A DNA stretch of 64,000 bases from Amoebophrya sp. A120 (GCA_905178155.1 CAJINV010000009.1:1237907-1301906), one strand, 5' to 3'. Shown: positions 22,501-34,090, counted from the first letter of the stretch. Made by a program: numbers and translations. Notes: generated by a model from the letters alone, not told the origin.

Positions 22501-23887
22501 TCATCCGATCCTTTCTCCGCGGTTGTCGACGATGAACCAGGCGACGAGTCGCGCTTGCCTCTACTCTGGAACGCGCCACAGTTCCGATTCAAGTCATCTT
22601 GTAAAGATGATAATTGTGAGCTATTTTCATCGGATTGCTCTGTGAAGACGGCACTCTGCTCGTCTCCCTTCCTCTCTTCGCACTTCACAGACGAGTTCGT
22701 CTCGGATGTTTCACCGCGGGGCTTCAGAAGAAAAAAGTCTTTGCGGCTGACGAAGGTTTTCTCCTTCCTATTGTTTCTTCGCTTCTTCTCCTCCAAATTC
22801 TTCCTTTCCAGCAGCTGCCTCTCGCGCTCGTGCTCCGTCTTGTTCGGTTCCCGCGTCAGGGCATCTTCGCTCTCCTCCGCAGATGTCGGACTCGTGCGTT
22901 TCTTTTGCTGGTTTTCGTTCATGTTCTTTTGCTGCGTGCTCAGCAAATGCAGCTGCAGCAAAGACTTCAGGATCGACTTCTCCTCACCCTTCTGCTCCAG
23001 CAGCGCCGCCAGCAGCTTTCTGTTTCTCAGCGCCGTTGCGGGGTCAACCGGTGATGTTGACGGTGAGTTATTTTGCTGGTCCGCTGACGATGGTGCCCCA
23101 GCTCGGTCGTCGCCGTCCAAACGTGGGTCGTAACTGCGAACGATAAAGCCGCCGGTTTTCCCGTTTGGCGAACTGAACCGGATCTTTATCCTGTTGGGGT
23201 TCATCCTGTTTCTTGCCGTTGTCATCTCGTCGTGCAGCTGCATGTGCTTGTTTTGCGGCAACTCCTGCGTGAGCACCTTCACCGACCAGTATCCTGAGTA
23301 AAAATGTCCCCACACCATAGTCAAGATGGGGAATCGGCTAGACAAATCCACAAGTTTTTCTGTTTTGCATCACAAATTTGGATTCGTAGTATAGTGCTGC
23401 TTGAGCTAGCTCAGCAGCATCACAGATCTAGCACACCATGCTGATTGGTGCATGACAAATTGCAAAACGCGACTAGTAGAGTCTGCTTCTCATGGGGCTC
23501 CGCATGAGAAACGTTTTCAGGATGCAGATTTGCATTACAACTATGGGGTGGGGACGTTTTTAAATAGGATAACCAGTCCTCTGTCTTCAGCAGGGGACTC
23601 TTGCCCCCATCTTTGCTGCTGGACCTGCCACGTCCCGGCCGGGTAGTCGGCGGCGCCATTCGCAGGGCGTGTGGCTTGATGTAAAACTTGTCGCTCTTAA
23701 TGAAGAATCGACGACTGAAGATGCTGCTACTGCTTCTGTGACACCCCGCTCTCCCCGACGGAAGATCCTCAGATAAGTAGGCGGCTCCTGCAGTCGCGGT
23801 TCCAATTGCGGGTAGAACCAAGCGTTGGAACCGCGAGTATTGGTGTTTGTGCTGCTGCAAAAAAAGAAGGCCTCGGGCAGTGTTCAT
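19580..23887 (-). CDS. Deg/HtrA-type serine protease with PDZ domain, split by four introners
   Basis: Eight exons: 23887-23572, 23284-21730, 21554-21412, 21100-21048, 20725-20630, 20445-20364, 20036-19982 and 19724-19580. They total 2445 nt, 814 residues. The N-terminus is basic and Arg-containing, like a mitochondrial or plastid presequence. Residues about 170-410 are a charged, low-complexity insert. The trypsin-like domain has the triad His455 (TNCHVV), Asp522 (DCDLAIL) and Ser600 (NPGNSGGP). The PDZ domain is readable only after splicing: VGFAIPVDTIQRV, PWLGIY, LQVEPDSPAEK, GDVICKVDGKKIYK-SEELIDAV, GESLTL-TVYYKG. Three introns are GT-AG (21555-21729, 20726-21047, 20446-20629). The other four are introners whose removal, with one TSD, keeps the frame. 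Deg proteases degrade damaged proteins in organelles. Confidence 0.85.
19730..19981 (-). mobile_element. Introner family A, 252 bp, TSD AGCGT
   Basis: The direct repeats AGCGT (19725-19729 and 19982-19986) bracket inverted ends with ATGTCTGGGTCTGGAAG, shared with 9224-9484. One-copy removal joins CTG ACG CT to C ACC GTA TAC, giving GESLTL-TVYYKG at the PDZ end. Neither GT nor AG is available at the required positions. Confidence 0.85.
20044..20363 (-). mobile_element. Introner family B, 320 bp, TSD ACTTGTA
   Basis: A 7-bp TSD (20037-20043 and 20364-20370). The inverted ends contain GAAAAATCCCCCCTCCCCATA. The interior shares the TGTACACAAAT and GACGGCT...GGCCCAACAGCATG blocks with 24884-25188. 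One-copy removal joins ATC TAC AAG T to CC GAG GAG in frame. Sliding along the TSD gives GT...AA or TT...AG boundaries, never GT-AG. Confidence 0.85.
21106..21411 (-). mobile_element. Introner, 306 bp, TSD TCACY
   Basis: The direct repeats TCACT (21101-21105) and TCACC (21412-21416) differ at one base. The inverted ends share TATTAC and the C-rich GCCCCC/CACCCCC block. Removal joins TCC GAG GTG to AAC GGC GTC in frame. Internal family unlike A and B. Confidence 0.8.
23290..23571 (-). mobile_element. Introner, 282 bp, TSD ACCAG
   Basis: ACCAG occurs at 23285-23289 and 23572-23576. The inverted ends share TATCCT and a GTCCCCAC block. One-copy removal joins GAG GAC TGG T to CG GTG AAG and links the presequence-like exon to the body of the protease. 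Confidence 0.8.
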
Positions 23888-24694
23888 GCCATTATTCTCC
23901 AACTCATGATGTGTGATGTCTTTGAATCTTCATATCCTTAACTCACTTCTTGGAATATTAAAATTTGAAACTTCACCTTGTCTTTTTTTCCGCGGGGCAG
24001 CACGAATTCGAGTAAATACAATTTCTGCTTCTAGATAGGAAGTATGTTCGAGTGTACCCGTAGGTGGTAAGAATGATCATGCAAAAAAAGGAATGCACGC
24101 AAAACCTTTCTACTGACACTGTGCGCTCCGCAGGGCGGATGTGGGTGGGTATGAGAGCAAGTGCGCAGCTAGAACTTGGAAAACCAAGATGGTGGAAAAA
24201 CCGCCTTGGTATCAGCTTGCTTCGAAAAACTTTGTTGACCACCTCGGCAAAACCCACAAGCATCATGAAATTTTCTTCCCTCTTTCCATCTTCAACCACC
24301 ACACATACTCTCGGAAGAATGAAACACGGACAGTAGCGTGCTAGCCCTTACTACGTCGCTGAAAAAACGCAACAGCCCTGTAAAAGCACATCGCGGCACG
24401 CATCATGAAAGACTCTCTTATACTCCTTTTCTTGACTTGTCAATAATGCCGTTCATTCGCCGAGCATCTCACATTCTTGGAATGTACGATCTCCTGTGCG
24501 TGTGAAACAAAATCCTTTCTCCTGCAACGACTAAAGAGCAAGCTAATATCGAAAAATCAGACTCACTGTGCAAGCAACGAGAGAGCATTTTTGAAAAAGT
24601 CAAAGCAACAAGAGAAAATTGGAACCCGTCTTGCTGCAAACGGGAGTACCCCTGTAACTGTATCTTCATCTTTCCCAAAAAAATATCGGGGTCA
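23888..24694. other. Intergenic, nothing clear
   Basis: About 800 bases. A minus-strand frame around 23973-24269 (ATG 24269) has a mildly protein-like beginning but no recognisable domain; I do not call it a gene. Confidence 0.4.
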
Positions 24695-25622
24695 TCAAAT
24701 CTTGTTTTCTACACTCTTTTTTCGCGACAGCAAAGGCGGGGAACCTGCCGACTTGTCCACCTCCTTGCTTGCACTCGCTGAGGACAACATAGCTTCCTCC
24801 ACCATTTCTGGCGTCAACCCCACGCCGCCCATACGATTGGGCAAGGGCGAGTCTGGCGGAGAGATGACCGCTGATCCGATATCGTAAGGAAAAATCCCCC
24901 CTCCCCATATCAAAACGGAATTTCTGCTGCTGGATTTGTGTACACAAATCAGCTTTGTATTCCAGGAAGGCATTGCGGCCAGATCCCCAGGCTAGGTAGG
25001 GGCGTATAGGTCTAGTTGTTCAGCATGACAGACGGCTCACCTTTGGGCCCAACAGCATGACAAATCGACTCCATAATGGGGAGGAAGCTTCTGCCCTTGT
25101 CTTCTTGCAAGACAAATGCGATTTGTGACCTCAAATCAGCATTTCGGAGACAAACCGTTTCGATATGGGGAGGGGGGATTTTTCCCTTCGATATCCGAAA
25201 GAGCTCTTGTGAAACGTCGCGGGCGACTCGATATGGAACTGTCAGGATTGAAATCGTCAAAGTTGAAATAGTTTGTGATGCATAAAATGGATGGCAGTTG
25301 GAAGCCCAATTTCTGAGCGGTACATGACAAATTTTGGCGGTCCCTAAATCCAGTTTGTCATGCTGTTTAGGCAAAGAAAACTGATTTTCTCATGCTACTT
25401 TAGCAGCTCGAGCTCTAACCCCGAACAGGCTTACAATCGGCCTCACTTGCCTCCTCTGCAACACACGTGCCTCGCGTCATGCTCATGCATTTTATGCATT
25501 ACAAATTATTTCAATTTTGACGATTTCAATCCTGACGCTTCCATACTCGATGGGCATAGTGTACTCGTTGGTAGACGAGCTTCGCTGGCGGCTCGGGCTG
25601 CTGGTCGGATAGGAGGCTTTCT
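24695..25622 (-). CDS. Small unrecognised gene, 3' part, with a 37-nt exon between two introners
   Basis: Proposed exons: 25622-25545, 25225-25189 and 24876-24695. The first follows an AG acceptor (GCGTAG at 25623-25624), so an upstream exon is expected but not found. One-copy TSD removal at both introners gives one open frame ending ...SRKKSVENKI, with a Pro/Ser-rich start, ALSDI-GSAVISPPDSPLPN, and LTPEMVEEAMLSSASASKEV. Two other frames through the same exons are also open for part of the way, including one starting at ATG 25680, so the frame choice is uncertain. I recognise no domain. Confidence 0.4.
24884..25188 (-). mobile_element. Introner family B, 305 bp, TSD CGATATC
   Basis: CGATATC occurs at 24877-24883 and 25189-25195. 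The inverted ends are AAGGAAAAATCCCCCC and its complement. The interior closely matches the element at 20044-20363. Confidence 0.8.
25233..25544 (-). mobile_element. Introner, 312 bp, TSD ACTCGAT, ~60-bp inverted ends
   Basis: ACTCGAT occurs at 25226-25232 and 25545-25551. The inverted ends are long (about 60 bp) and share TCAGGATTGAAATCGTCAAA. A 37-nt exon separates it from the family-B element. Confidence 0.8.
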
Positions 25623-25680
25623 CTACGCAGATGAAACGATGATCATTGTCGAAAGAACCGGGGGCCGCGGACGCCGGCAT

Positions 25681-26359
25681 AGGAGGGACCTAGTTCAGAG
25701 TTTTCGACGCAAAAGAACCTTGATAGAACCACGCTCTCAACAGACGACAAGTGGAACACAAGTGTGCTGCCGAACTACGATGTTGACAGCTGCGTTCTTG
25801 GCTAGAATCCGCACTCTATTTTACACTGCTATCGCGTTTTCGCACCAAGATTTACGTCGAAGAATCTTCAGTTTGCGCAAATTTACAACAATCATTCAGC
25901 ACGAGGGCGTGCGGCTCAGGTTTACAGCTAATCAATCTGGTCATTGTGACTAGTCATGCAGCTAATCTGGAAGGAAAAACGTACGCTCATCCAACATGAA
26001 AGGGTATTAGTGTTTCATGCTGCGATGACGACGTACAGCTCTATGTATTCATCATCAATTTTCGTACAGAGGGCACATAGTGTAAGTACTGCTAGGCACG
26101 GCCTTGCTGGCTTGCGACCCAACAAATCCAAGAACTAATAGTGTACGGAAGTAGCGAAGAATTCATCGCGCCAAGCAAATCTTTGGCTTGACACAGACTA
26201 CATCTGCCCACAGATGAAGATGCTGTGTGAAACAGCATTAATTTTCAAGGTATGTGGATCCACCTCGAATAGCTCTTGCGAAGATTGCATTATTTCCCTG
26301 CGTCATCACGACCTTGGGACCACTTCTACACAGCAGGTTCTAGATAAACTGAACGAAAA
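25681..26359. other. Intergenic, nothing clear
   Basis: Between the small introner-split gene and the CTP synthase stop codon. It may hold the missing 5' exon of the small gene. Plus-strand frames here are short and unsupported. Confidence 0.4.
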
Positions 26360-29080
26360 TTATGCACCCATGATCAAAGTGGAATCTTTTTTATCTTCTG
26401 CACCCACCTGCGAGCTCTTGGACGCTTCCTGCTGCAGATCCTCCGGATTTCTACCGTGTTCGGATTGCACGGATTCTTGGAAGCCTGCACCCACCACCAG
26501 CTTTCCTTTGCCCTGCTCGAGTCGCTCCTCTAGTCTACCATCGGACGCCAACACAAACGCCAGAAAGACCGGGCTGGGTCGGTTGGGTCGGGATTTCATC
26601 TCGGGGTGGAACTGAACGCCCACGAAGAAGGGATGGTCCTGGTGCTCGCAGATCTCCATGCGCACGCCCCGCTCGTCCTGTCCGCTGAAGTAAAAGCCCT
26701 TGGCCTCCAGAGCTGGACGGTAAGCCGTGTTGACCTCATACCTGGAAAAGTTCGAAGCACACAGAATGGTGAGTTCGGTTCAACATTTCAACAGCGTTCG
26801 CCGAAAGAAGCAGTACGAGGATGTAGAATAGTATGCAAACAAAACGACCACTACTAGGAGCATCAATGTTTTATTGAAAATACCTGTGGCGGTGTCGTTC
26901 GTAGACGACGGGCTCGCCACCGTAGATTTTGCTCGCCAGAGAAGATTGATCCTTGATAATGGTACATCTGCTGCCCAAGCGCATAGTGCCGCCCATAATG
27001 GTGGTGGAATGTTCCGGCATGAAAACGACCGCTGGATGCGGCGTTGCTTCGTCGAATTCGGTCGAGTTTGCCCTTTCAAGGTTCAAAACGTGACGGCACG
27101 CTTCGATGGTCGCGACTTGCAAGCCAACACATATACCTGAAACAAAATGATACAGAGATGTACAGATTTCCGCACAGATGTCGTGATTTTTACTTCCGCT
27201 GAATTTTTCGCTCCCAAATAAAACTATGCGCAGAAAATCCAAAATGAATAAGCGAATCTTTTATACCGAAATAGGGCACTTTGTGTTCCCGGCAGTACTT
27301 CGCGGCGAGGATCTTTCCCTCGATTCCGCGGTTTCCGAACGCTCCCGGCACGAGGATTCCTGCGCAGGACTTCAGCTTGGCCCAACTCTCCTCGTATTTC
27401 TCCTTGTTATCGGTGAGCGTGTTGCCCTCCAGGTTAGCGGATTCGATCCACTCGATCTGCATCAAGACACCGGCTTCGATACAGGCGTGCATCAAACTTT
27501 TTACCACTGACATGTAGCTGTCCGTTAGGCCCGTGTACTTCCCGATAATACCGATCTTCAGTGGTCGCTTCAGCTGGTCCACGCGCCCGGCAAGACCGGC
27601 CCAGTCCCCGAGACGAGATTCCAGCGGGTCCACTGATTTGATGAGATTCATTTTGGATAAAATGTTTGTGCCTTTCAACCCTAGAAAGTTAGTAGCGGTG
27701 TCAGGAAAGTGAAAACATCAAACCGCGATATTTAGTGCAAAAGGCGTCTTTTTGCTACCACAAAATTTTTTCACTAAGATTCAAAAAGCGTTAGTATATG
27801 AAATCCAGTAAATTGCAGTACGTCCTCCCTGATATTCCACGCCGCCCAGCACCGGTGCCTTAATGCTGATTTTGTCGCTGAGGCCCAGCTTCTCGCACAC
27901 CAGGTCGCCGAGTCGCTGCTTGACCATCAAGATCGGCACGTGGAAAATGTTGGAGACGTCGTGCAGACTAATGACCTCCTCCGGCTTCACCTGACAGAAC
28001 AGGCTCAGCTTCTGCCGGATTTCCGGGAGGATGGCTTCCTTCGACCGGCAGCAGAGGAGGTCCGGCTTCAGACCGGCTTCGCGCATCACCTTCACACTGT
28101 GCTGGCACGGCTTGGTCTTCTGCTCCCCGGTGGTTCCCTGGTACGGCACCCAGCCCAAATGTATGGTCAGGAAGTTCCCCGGCCCGAGCTTAAACTGCAG
28201 CTGCTGGAGAGCTTCCAGGTAGACAGCGGACTCAATGTCTCCGACGGTGCCACCGAGCTCAATCAAGCAGACGTCCGGCTTCTTGCCCGTTCGTGCAGTC
28301 GGCATGCGCGCTACTTCCATGATCCAGGCCTGGTGTTGTAATCAGAAACATAAGTATCGTGGAAAGGATACTGGATCTGTAGCCGTTCTACCTCACTTCG
28401 AGGGATCATTCCCAAGCGTGTTGATGAATTTTTATTCGCATATGCAAAAATCTTGACAAAAGGTCAACACGAAATCAGAACAAATTATCTCCCACGTACC
28501 TGAATCTCGTCAGTGACGTGCGGCACCATCTGCACGGTCTTCCCAAGAAAGTCGCCCGCTCGTTCCCTTCTCAGGACTTTCTGGTAGACTTTACCCGACG
28601 TTAAAGAGTGAACGGATTCCAGAGACAAATCCAAAAATCGTTCGTAATTTCCCAAGTCCAGATCGGCCTCACCACCGTCATCGAGGACAAAAACCTCGCC
28701 GTGCTCAAACGGCGACATGGTGCCTGTTCGTTTTGTTGCAACGATAAGGGATAATGATAATCCATTTCGAAGTGGACTTCTTCGTTTCTGACGAAGATCA
28801 AAGGGGAAAAAATCAAAAAAAAGCCGACTGCTACACCACATCAAACAGGTACAAAACCAAATTAGAAAGCCGCTTTCTCACCTGCGTCCACATTGAGATA
28901 TGGGTCGATTTTCATCGCGGTGACATTGAGCCCGTGCGACTTGAGTACCACACCCAAGGAGGAAATTGCCGTTCCCTTTCCGAGGCCGGACACGGTACCA
29001 CCGGTCACGATCAGGAATTTGCAATCAGGTAGCTCCATCGGTTCGATCTTCTTTCTCGTACTCCCAGATGACGACGCCAT
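26360..29080 (-). CDS. CTP synthase
   Basis: Six exons: 29080-28882, 28723-28500, 28329-27822, 27680-27267, 27136-26884 and 26741-26360. They total 1980 nt, 659 residues, in a consistent frame. The enzyme makes CTP from UTP, ATP and glutamine in the cytosol. The synthetase domain shows [10 protein letters not shown] (27-36), [12 protein letters not shown], the [17 protein letters not shown] box, HVTDEIQ and [11 protein letters not shown]. The glutaminase domain shows the nucleophile Cys451 in GICVGLQ and the partner His578/Glu580 in GVQFHPEM, plus [10 protein letters not shown]. All five introns (129-170 nt) are GT-AG. A Gln/Lys-rich C-terminal tail of about 70 residues follows the catalytic core. 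The gene is complete and probably functional. Confidence 0.95.
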
Positions 29081-30284
29081 TTTCGCCTTTATTTCAAACG
29101 GGAAAACTTAGCAGTAACAGCGAAAGTGCCTTCGATCGCCAGTAGAACCAAAATCAATAATTGTCGCAAAAGAAAAATGAAAATCTGTACAGAAGTGACT
29201 AGATATCAAATACGGTCGTGGGTTAGCGTGAGGCTAAATATGATGTGCACAATATCGCTGCAGAAGGACGACCATAACCAAACCTACTACTAATTCTACC
29301 AGGCCTGGATTCGAGTAGAAAGATTTTTTCGATTTCGTGCGTTCGATAAACATTTTCGATTTCAGCATGGTTTTATAGATGGCTCGGACGATCTCGACAC
29401 GAAAAAGCATTTGGTTGAAAATTCTCCATCCGCAAAACGATCGATTTTCGAAGCGTAGGACTAGATCTAGTCGATCTTCTCGCGATTTGTGATCTGCGAA
29501 AATTTGTGCGCGGAGACAAGACCAAAAGTCAACTCAAAAAGAGATCTTTCTAAAATCTACTCACGCCATGCTTCGCATTTCCGAAGCTTTACCGGCCCAA
29601 GAGGAAAACGATAGCGCATCTGCATTAAGATCCTTCATTCACTATTTCTTTTTCTCAAATGTCAAGCATCAGTCTCGGATCGAAAGCTCATACCATGAGA
29701 ATATACCGAGGTAAACACTCGCACTTCGAGCCTCCAGCGCACAAAATTGGTACTGATAGCGCATCGGTTGCACTAGATTGGCAACTAGCGTCTTTTTCCG
29801 TTTTCCTTATTCCTCTCGGTTTCTACATTTGTCATTTTACATGGGTCGCTTTGTCGTGAAAAAAACGGTTGACAAGGCAACAGCTGCAAACCATAAATAA
29901 GTAGGTTCTCGGGCAACAGAGTTCCTAGGAGGTTGACTAACCGTCCCGCCGTGCATTTTAAAGGGAGAAGTAATTTACAGGTGGTCGTAGTAACAGTAAA
30001 GTTTTATCAACGTCGCTTGATATTAAAAGTTGCATTTTGCTTGGTAAGCTCAGACTTTTGAAGACGTTCTTCGACGGTGCTACAAAGAAACGGTTTGATG
30101 ACACTGAGAGTGTTACTGTACCTGAGAAATTCCACTGCGTCCCCTCGGTCTGCTCCCGTCCCTATCAGAGAAGGACAGTTGCAGCAGGAGAGCCTGCATT
30201 TTTATTTTGCTTTATCATACAAAGAAGATATCAAGGTAAATCATTGGTTTTTCTCCTGCGACCATCTCGACGCGCCGTTGCCTC
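29081..30284. other. Intergenic, nothing recognised
   Basis: About 1.2 kb, AT-rich, between the CTP synthase start and the channel stop codon. No repeat, RNA or gene that I can support. Confidence 0.45.
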
Positions 30285-33200
30285 TTATCCGACCGGGCGG
30301 AAAAACCGGGCGAACGCCGAGGAGGGCTGCGTCTTGTCCAGATCTACCTCCGTCGTATCGACCACGGTCGTCACATCGACACTTGACGTTTTTGGTTGCG
30401 CTGGTGGCACGACCGCAACGGGTGGGATATGTCTTCTGGAAGACTCCACATTCTTCCCGTCCTCCAAAACGACGGTCGTTACATCCGCGATGTTCACGCT
30501 TCGCTGCTGCACGTCAACATCCCGCCGGGTATTCACCAACTGCTGGTCTTGCAGGTGCACATGTGGGTCGATCGGTTGCTGTAGTACTCGGTTTTCATCC
30601 TGCACAGACGTGCTGTCCTCTGGATAAAACTCCTCCCCTACGGCTCCTCTTGGCGGCAGCTCGGAGCCGTCTCGCCCCCGTCCCTGCATGTCCTCCGAGA
30701 TCGGATCCCTCCGCTCCTGCGCGGAAGGGACTACTTCTCCCCTGTTTTGTTGGTTTCGCCGCCTTCGTCGCGGGCTCGAGTCCTTGCTCTGCTTCTCTTT
30801 CTCTTTCAGGGAATTCTCCATGCTACTCGAGCTCTTCGTACTCTGCTTGCTGCTCGTTTTACTGGACGCGAGGGAGGACTGGGCGGACACCAGCACCTGC
30901 AGCTGCTCGGAAAGTTGCTGCATGTGGCTCTGCAAACTGTTGATGTCCTCCCGTATCCTGCTTTCCATGCCGCGATTGTCGTCTCTACCGCGGAAGTTGA
31001 CGCGTGGACCTCTTTCGTTGGCCGCTTGCAACTCCTCTTGCGAGAAAAGCCGCAACTGTTGAATTTTCGCGCGAAAAAAGTGAAAATGCTGGTGCACCTA
31101 CTAGTTGGTAAAAAGTTGTAGTCATGTTAATATCCGGATCAAACAAGAGAAAACAACGAACTCAAATCCAATTTTCTCCAAAAATGTTCTTATACCAAGT
31201 CGTCAAACGTGTGAATTTTTGACTTCTGCGGCAGTATCGGTGAGTTCATCACATCCAGCGGGTCGTCACTGGACTTCCCGCTGTCGAATATGCGCAGCAG
31301 CCGCGGCCCCTGATACGAGGCCACGTCCGACAGACACTTTTTCTTCGAGTAGCTAGCCACCAGCGACGCGGCCCTGCGCAACGCGAGTTTGCAGGCGATT
31401 TTTCTTATCGCTCTTCGCTCCCGCGGGTACCCGCGAAGAATATTGTCCAGTTGCTCCTTCCCGAGGGACAGCAGCTGCACAAATGTTAGGGCGGTGGTGT
31501 GGGCGACGTGCTGCAGCCTTCGGTCGGCCAAAATCACGTCCTCGCCCCATACGGACCCAGGGACCATCACCTTCCCCGCGCGCCCCACCGCGCCGCGCTC
31601 CACCACACACAGACGCACGTAGGGCATGTTGATTTTTTCCTTCCGGGCGAACATCAAAACGTCAAACCCGTCGACTAGTTCCAGGATAAAGGACGGGGAA
31701 CAGCCGCGAAGGAACGTCACATCCTTGATCCACTGGCTGCTCGTGTGCATAATCAGCTCGCACTTTATCGACGGCGCCATGTCCTTCGAAAGTTCGCGCG
31801 ACCGCAGCAACCGATGCAGGTTCTGCGCTTCTCGCATGTTCTCGCGCAGCTTACGCTGGAGGGTCGGAGGGACCTGTTGTGTGGAGATGAGTTAGAGTTG
31901 TAGAATTGTGTGAAAACTATATCTCCTGGGCCGCGGCGTCAGTAGTTGAAAGATACAGACCACACGATCACCGAGCCACATGGAGTGCATAAACGTTTTT
32001 TCAATCGAGAACTTTCAGTACCAGCTGCTCTTTCATCATACTGTTCAGCTGGTCCATGGACTGTTCGAACTCGACGCGCACCGGGTCCATGTTCATGATC
32101 ACGCTGCAGGCGTTACCCATCACGTAGGCCCAGGAGAAGGAGGCAATGAACATGACAATGACGCAGGTCAAGTACTCATTCCAGTGCGTCGGGGTCACGT
32201 CCCCGTACCCAATGCTTGTGATGGTCATCACGGACCAGTGCAAGGCGATCACGTACACGCTGAACTCCAGGCACGGGTCGTCCGCGTGCAGAAACTGCTG
32301 CTTCTCCTGGTCCGTCATGGAACTTATCGTCGGACTGGCCCCGTTGTTCCCGTAACTACCCAAGACAAACGTGTTCTTCACCCAACTGCTGGAGCTCCAG
32401 TCGTTAAACGGGTCCCGATACGGGTTCCGCACGCGCGACGCCACGATGCTCACCTGGTTGGTCCGCGGGTTGACGAGCTCGTCCCCAGAGTTGAGCCAGC
32501 AGTTGGTCGGCTTCCCCGTAAACTCGAGCCCCACGAGGCCCCACACACAGGCGGTCCAGTGCGAAAGGAGCAGGATGCCGATCCCGAATTTTGCCAACGC
32601 GATGGAAGCGAAGGAAAGAGAGATGTGGTCCTGCCATCGTTTGAACAGCCGCGACGCACGGAAGATCCTTGCCAGCTTCAACAGTCGCAGGAGCCGGAAG
32701 ATCCGGAACGTACCGAGCGACTCACCGGACCAGCACGTGATCAAGTCGTAGGGGATGATAGAGAGAAAATCAATCAGAAACCACCCGGAAAGGTACTTCT
32801 GGATGATCTGTCGGCGGTCGCGCAACAGGACGGTGCCGCGCCGGGATTTCTGCTCTACTTTCAGGTAAAACTGCATAATCATGTCCTTCAGGAAGATGAC
32901 GTCAATCACACGGTTGCTGAAGCTCAGCGGCGTCAACCCGCAGGAAGACCCAGAAAGAGGTAAAATGAACCCCACTTCAAAGGGGGTAACCAGGCACGTG
33001 AAAAGCAGCGCGGTCATAATCTGGTTGGTATGTTGATGCGTAGATTTTTAGCTTTTTGTCCGTTTTGCGGCTATATTTAAGTGATCTTGCCTGTTACTTA
33101 GCGTGCTGTCCTATGTTGCAGTGGCTTTTCATATGTATGAAACAAATTTCACCTTACCACAATGTCCCATATTTTCATGTAGCCTGCCGTCGGGTCAATA

Positions 33201-34090
33201 AGAAACGCCAAGTTTGAGCTCAGCGCCTGGTGGATCAGCATCGCTTGGTCCTGCATGGGAACTTTCTCCCAATTCTCGTGGCCGTTCCTCTGCGCGAGGC
33301 CTTTCAGGTCGATGGTACGAGGCTCCAGCTCACCGCCGATACGGCCAGTGATAAACTCGATTACCTGGATGAGCGACATTTTTCATCAACGACTCAACAA
33401 ACTGCACGGCATATGAAGCTGCACCTTCTGGTGCGTCACCACGCGCGAACAAAACGAGCCTACTCGTGGTCTATCGAAAGTGTACATCTACACTGCTAGT
33501 CACAGTACTTTCGCCTTCGTGCATCCGAACAGGCAGCAGCTTCTTTTTCTCGGGCTCGAGGGGAAGTCCAGAGACATACTGGACGACGACTTGCTTTGGT
33601 CCCGACCGCAAAACCGCATGATTTGCCGAACGGAGCGATAGCCCTGCGTGTTCGGGCTCATGGCGGAAAACGTCGAATGCCTGTTCGGGGTGGGGCTATT
33701 AAAGCCATTGAAGTTCATTTTGCAGGAAGGCGAACTCGGATCATAGTCCTCGTAGCTACTCGGATAATTGTGGTGCATCGGACACGACCCCCGATTTCGC
33801 ACGGGCGAGACGTTGCGGCTGCGCGGTGGGTCGTTGTGGCCGTTGTCAAAATTGTCCAAGTCTTTCGACCGCGCCGGACTGACGTTGCTGTGTGCCATCT
33901 TCTTGTCCTTCTTCACCGCGTCTGGGTGTTGCCCACGGGCGTCCAGTGCGCGATTCAAGATTTTGAAGGTCGACTCCTGCGATTGGATACTGTACTTCCG
34001 CTGATCGCTGTGGTGGCTGGAATTGTGCTCGTCGTGCAGCGAGCTCACGTGCTGCGCAAGCATCACCGTTGACGCTGTTGCCGCAGCCAT
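30285..34090 (-). CDS. Voltage-gated K+ channel of the EAG/CNG/HCN superfamily
   Basis: Five exons: 34090-33509, 33364-33158, 33020-32022, 31873-31196 and 31055-30285. All four introns are GT-AG and phase 0; the product is 1078 residues. Residues 1-194 are Ser/Asn-rich with a Cys cluster (RSCCLFGC) that could be acylated. S1 starts at about 260 (KIWDIV-IMTALLF). S4 at about 369-391 carries regularly spaced Arg/Lys (FRIFRLLRLLKLARIFR). The pore has TSIGYGDVTP, so K+ selectivity is expected (GYGD at 534-537). A C-linker (MDQLNSMMKEQL-VPPTLQRKLREN) and a cyclic-nucleotide-binding fold (PGSVWGEDVIL at about 701) follow. The usual phosphate-contact Arg-Ser/Thr-Ala is replaced near LQHVAHTTAL, so nucleotide binding is doubtful. 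The last 256 residues are Gln/Ser-rich, coiled and then disordered. Plasma membrane. Confidence 0.88.

Noticed and set aside
25492-25680. ATG-started frame at 25680 as the true start of the small gene
   Set aside because: It is open only until the introner. The frame that fits the downstream exons best is a different one, beginning after an AG acceptor at 25623. Kept as an alternative, not as the call.
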